This document shows, piece by piece, positions 62,501-64,000 of a DNA stretch of 64,000 nucleotides. The stretch comes from Schistosoma mansoni (Eukaryota > Platyhelminthes > Trematoda > Strigeidida > Schistosomatidae). A program made the translations under genes and the position numbers. Under the pieces are notes generated by a model, which was not told the DNA's origin, searched no databases, and saw only the letters and a list, made by a program, of their open reading frames with translations. The DNA lies in contig NC_031495.1 of NCBI RefSeq assembly GCF_000237925.1, forward strand, positions 25,748,872-25,812,871, given 5' to 3'. The stretch's first letter is position 1, and each line of letters opens with the position of its first letter.

Positions 62501-64000
62501 GAAATAAGCGTTTTTTTTTCAAAAAAGGAAATATCACATTAATAGTCTCATTGATCTACTAAAGTACTATGTTTTTATATGAAGCATATTAAACATACAA
62601 ACTGCAGGATGGGTGAGACAGGGTATGAAGATAAAGTAGACAATGGTGAAGTGATGAGTCATATTATTGTACTTAAACTAGTAAGCACTAAAATAAGAAA
62701 CAAAGCCATTTGAGATATCCGTAAGTGACTCGCCAATGTTCGCCCACGTTCTCCCATCGTGTATACATAGATAATGGTAAAACTGTTATTTTGAACAATT
62801 TAGGTAAAGGGGACGGAAACATGCGACTTACACATGTGCACTATGTTTATCACAAAGGTGAATGAAAAGAATGTTTACAGACGATTACTAATCCAAAAAT
62901 ACTATTAGAGCACAAGGTCACAGCTAGGTTACTATAGTTACTGTCTAGTGAGTTCGTATACATAGAATGTATAATAAAAATTACAGAATGTTTACGGAAA
63001 CATATTAAGGTAGCGTAAATTGTAAAAAGGTAACATGAATTTCCCAACAGATTCAAACTCGTAATCTGGCTTCAAACATTACGGATATAAATAAGGATTT
63101 TGTACGCTCTCAATGTTTAAGCGTATTCCAAGATAGTGAAATTTCAGATGAGTCCCCTTTTACTGAAACATACGAAATAGGAACATTATGCTGTTGTCAG
63201 GTTGATTCTTTAAATGAATGAAATAAACACTTGATAAGGGATTATGCACAAAGAAAATGTAATAGAGATCAGTGAGAACCTTTTTAATTGTGATGAAATA
63301 TTTTACTGTTAAAGAAAGTTGAAACAAATATTTAAGATATCCATAATGTTGCTAAATGCTTTCAAAGATACCTTGCAGCTTCTATAGTCAATCCAGTTTT
63401 GTAATTTAATTCCTGGAATATAATAGACTATGCCAACAGTGGACGTTTCTACAGTTCGTTCAGCATGTATTCAGCCACGTACTAACAAGAACTACCTTAA
63501 TAATGTGGTCATTAAAGATATTTTCAAAATAGTGCCACTAACTATTCGAACTGAATGAATGATGAAATCTCAGGAGTGAATAATTGCCTTTTGATGTGTC
63601 CAGTAACTCTTCTATTAGAAAATTGTTTATTGTATCGAACTTACCACAGCCATCAGTGTTACTCTCATTGACTGCCATTGATTTGGACATTGTACTGAAT
63701 AAATTGTTCGGACAATTATTGGAAGAATATACAATTGGATTTGAATTTAGGTTTGTAGAACGGGAAATATGGTGAAATGATGGTAAACAATCATTATTGC
63801 GATTCACAACTTTACTATTAAGTCTTGGATAGTGTGAACAGCAATAAGTAGTAGTGCATTGTGCTAAACCTCCAGTTAAATTGGGATTGGAAGCTGTGAA
63901 CAGCCCAATAGGATTAAGCAAATTGTCATTGACTAAACTTGATGTTTGTAGAGGTGAAGCCATAGATTCATTTTGGATTGGAATATTGTTGATTCGACTA
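52642..64000 (-). CDS. Ser/Asn-rich protein, 3' part of gene (three exons, runs off the window)
   Basis: Three minus-strand exons join in consistent phase: 64000-63543 (open to the window edge), 61306-61058 and 53108-52642 (stop TAG at 52642-52644). The donors are GTTAGT and GTTAGT, and the acceptors TTATAAG and ATTTTAG. Both introns are phase 1 and measure 2236 and 7949 nt. About 390 C-terminal residues are visible. The first two exons are Ser/Asn-rich and look disordered. The last exon contains a hydrophobic-helical segment with DGILMKILNTVQHLTAKLDA and then QACLDTITAIKRAKS, which may be a short coiled coil or helical domain. I do not recognise the family. The real start lies outside the window; Met at 63963 is internal to an open frame. 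The downstream intron carries several SINE and LINE copies. Confidence 0.65.
53385..53655 (+). repeat. Dispersed repeat B, copy at 53 kb
   Basis: Partner of 50050-50300, in the same orientation and about 3.3 kb away. It lies in the 53109-61057 intron, just upstream (in the gene sense) of the last exon. Confidence 0.6.
55175..55300 (+). repeat. 5'-truncated hammerhead SINE
   Basis: Starts just ahead of the ribozyme (AGATGCGCACTGCTGAGGAG) and continues with a tail (TTTTCAATGGTGGTTTAACA, ...ACAATCTCCAC) that matches the SINE at 56745-56985. The tRNA-like head is missing, so it cannot carry the internal Pol III promoter of its parent. Confidence 0.7.
55190..55235 (+). ncRNA. Hammerhead ribozyme motif with GUU cleavage triplet
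   Basis: Stem I arms are GCACTG (55190-55195) and CAGTGC (55230-55235). The core CTGAGGA is at 55196-55202, stem II is GTCC/GGAC and GAAA is at 55218-55221, all present. Stem III is the minimal type, ATGGCCGT. The triplet before the cleavage site is GTT rather than GTC, which still fits the NUH rule but is usually slower. It lies antisense in an intron of the minus-strand gene. Confidence 0.7.
55425..55530 (+). repeat. Diverged single arm of the foldback repeat
   Basis: TTTTGGTAATGTTGTATTCT, then GAGCTAGATAACTTAATTGT and GTTCTGGACAACGTCAT, align with the left arm of 36087-36261. No complementary arm follows. Confidence 0.45.
56281..56350. repeat. (ATT)n microsatellite
   Basis: Imperfect ATT/TTA trinucleotide run of about 70 bp. 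Confidence 0.7.
56425..56515 (+). repeat. Hammerhead SINE remnant lacking the 5' core
   Basis: Retains GTCCCACAATAGGAC, GAAA, ACGGCCGTC and CAGTGCTTCC plus the SINE tail (TCAATTGGCTCATG). The CTGAGGA core strand and the first stem I arm are absent, so it cannot self-cleave alone. It could only act with the 5' part supplied in trans. Confidence 0.7.
56745..56985 (+). mobile_element. tRNA-headed hammerhead SINE (Sm-alpha type), complete
   Basis: The head resembles a tRNA: GGATCCCAGCTCAGTGGTC includes a D-arm/A-box-like part, and GGTTCGAATCT at 56834-56844 is a clear B box. A complete hammerhead ribozyme follows at 56868-56913, then the tail TTTCCCTTGGTGGTCTAGAT and CAATTGACTCACAC. Internal A/B boxes imply transcription by RNA polymerase III, and the ribozyme could cut the transcript. 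The GATCAGTTGAAGTTAGAC stretch just before the head looks like the tail of another unit, which hints at a tandem arrangement. Mobilisation would depend on a LINE in trans. Confidence 0.85.
56868..56913 (+). ncRNA. Hammerhead ribozyme, all core nucleotides present
   Basis: Stem I GCACTG (56868-56873) pairs with CAGTGC (56908-56913). The catalytic CTGAGGA is at 56874-56880, stem II GTCC pairs with GGAC across a CATAATA loop, and GAAA is at 56896-56899. A very short stem III (ACGGCTGT) follows, with the GTC triplet at 56905-56907. Cleavage is expected after C56907. The minimal stem III is typical of schistosome hammerheads, which are reported to work better as dimers. Confidence 0.88.
57846..58205 (+). 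repeat. Diverged RTE LINE 3' region
   Basis: AAGTCAGTGACTGCTAGTCT, GGTAGATGCAAACCAATTGG, TTGGGGTCCATGCAACATA and a GGCGATTTGGGCCAACCCAC end align in order with 30247-30600. The copy is 5'-truncated and old, and lies in the long intron of the minus-strand gene. Confidence 0.6.
58515..58562. repeat. (TA)n microsatellite
   Basis: About 48 bp of uninterrupted AT dinucleotides. Confidence 0.9.
58960..59165 (+). repeat. Second tRNA-headed SINE with a decayed hammerhead
   Basis: The head TTTCTGCTCACTGGTCTAGA leads to a B box GGTTCGATTTC near 59034. Next comes ACTGGTGAGGAGCCC, then GGTGCTCCCAGGTTCTCAAG, positions that correspond to the ribozyme and tail of the 56745-56985 SINE. The GAAA box and stem II partner are lost, so no active fold is possible. 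The divergence suggests an older or separate subfamily. Confidence 0.65.
59375..59450 (+). repeat. Diverged single arm of the foldback repeat
   Basis: TTCGTTCTTTGAGCTGGATA, GCTTAGTTGTGAAGCTTTTA and CTGACATCATTTAACAC align with 36099-36165 of the foldback element. There is no second arm. Confidence 0.5.
59480..59544 (-). repeat. tRNA-like SINE fragment (B box only)
   Basis: The minus strand contains GGTTCGAATCC (59513-59523), a perfect B box, in a T-arm-like ATAGG...CCTGC context. No acceptor stem or anticodon arm can be drawn, and a (TA)n run replaces the 5' side, so it is a SINE or tRNA-pseudogene fragment rather than a tRNA gene. Confidence 0.45.
59545..59592. repeat. (TA)n microsatellite
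   Basis: About 48 bp of TA dinucleotides, the second such run within 1.1 kb. Confidence 0.9.
60225..60585 (+). repeat. Diverged RTE LINE 3' region
   Basis: GTTGAGCCGTATCGGTAGGT, ATAATCGTAACCAATGGTCA, AATCAGTCACAATAGAGCGG and the end TATGACTGATTG match 30265-30600 in order. It is 5'-truncated and old. Confidence 0.6.

Overview
The window looks like nuclear DNA of a blood fluke (Schistosoma or a close schistosomatid). Three things point there. It carries tRNA-headed SINEs with an embedded hammerhead ribozyme (the schistosome Sm-alpha type). It carries several LINE lineages that I recognise from schistosomes (RTE/SR2-like and CR1-like). Its split genes have introns of 32-38 nt at the 5' end and introns of up to 8 kb at the 3' end. 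The DNA is AT-rich and most of it is transposon-derived. The species cannot be fixed from the sequence alone.

Three host genes can be built exon by exon with GT-AG junctions and phases that agree throughout. (1) A minus-strand gene at 3428-9549 has ten coding exons and encodes a 657-residue protein whose N-terminal half is clearly the protein phosphatase 4 regulatory subunit PPP4R2. (2) A plus-strand gene at 24524-43764 has nine coding exons and encodes 526 residues: an N-terminal coiled coil, a CxxC pair and a C-terminal TPxxFW motif. It is best read as a divergent CtIP/RBBP8-like DNA-end-resection factor, but that is tentative. (3) The 3' end of a minus-strand gene (three exons, 52642 to beyond 64000) encodes a Ser/Asn-rich protein with a helical C-terminal segment that I do not recognise.

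Layout: 1-3400 is intergenic, with a (TAAA)n-tailed retroelement copy at 1909-2438. PPP4R2 fills 3.4-9.5 kb. CR1-like LINE remnants and dispersed repeats fill 9.7-15.7 kb. A decayed minus-strand Gypsy-like LTR element lies at 16.85-20.17 kb, with a younger solo LTR nested in one of its LTRs. The CtIP-like gene spans 24.5-43.8 kb. Its intron 4 holds a nearly full-length RTE LINE (26.7-30.6 kb), intron 8 holds a 175-bp foldback repeat, and the same intron holds a BEL/Pao element at 37.5-41.55 kb whose LTRs point in opposite directions. Between 44.4 and 48.5 kb there is a minus-strand SR2-like LINE fragment and a second, scrambled copy of the RTE. The last 10 kb is the long intron of gene 3, holding hammerhead SINEs, RTE tails and (TA)n microsatellites.

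Most notable: inverted LTRs around a BEL/Pao polyprotein that carries a lysine-rich foreign segment; complete hammerhead ribozyme folds; a sharply bounded 320-bp near-identical tract shared by two otherwise diverged RTE copies; and the micro-intron architecture of both complete host genes. I saw no CRISPR array, operon, rRNA gene or convincing functional tRNA gene.
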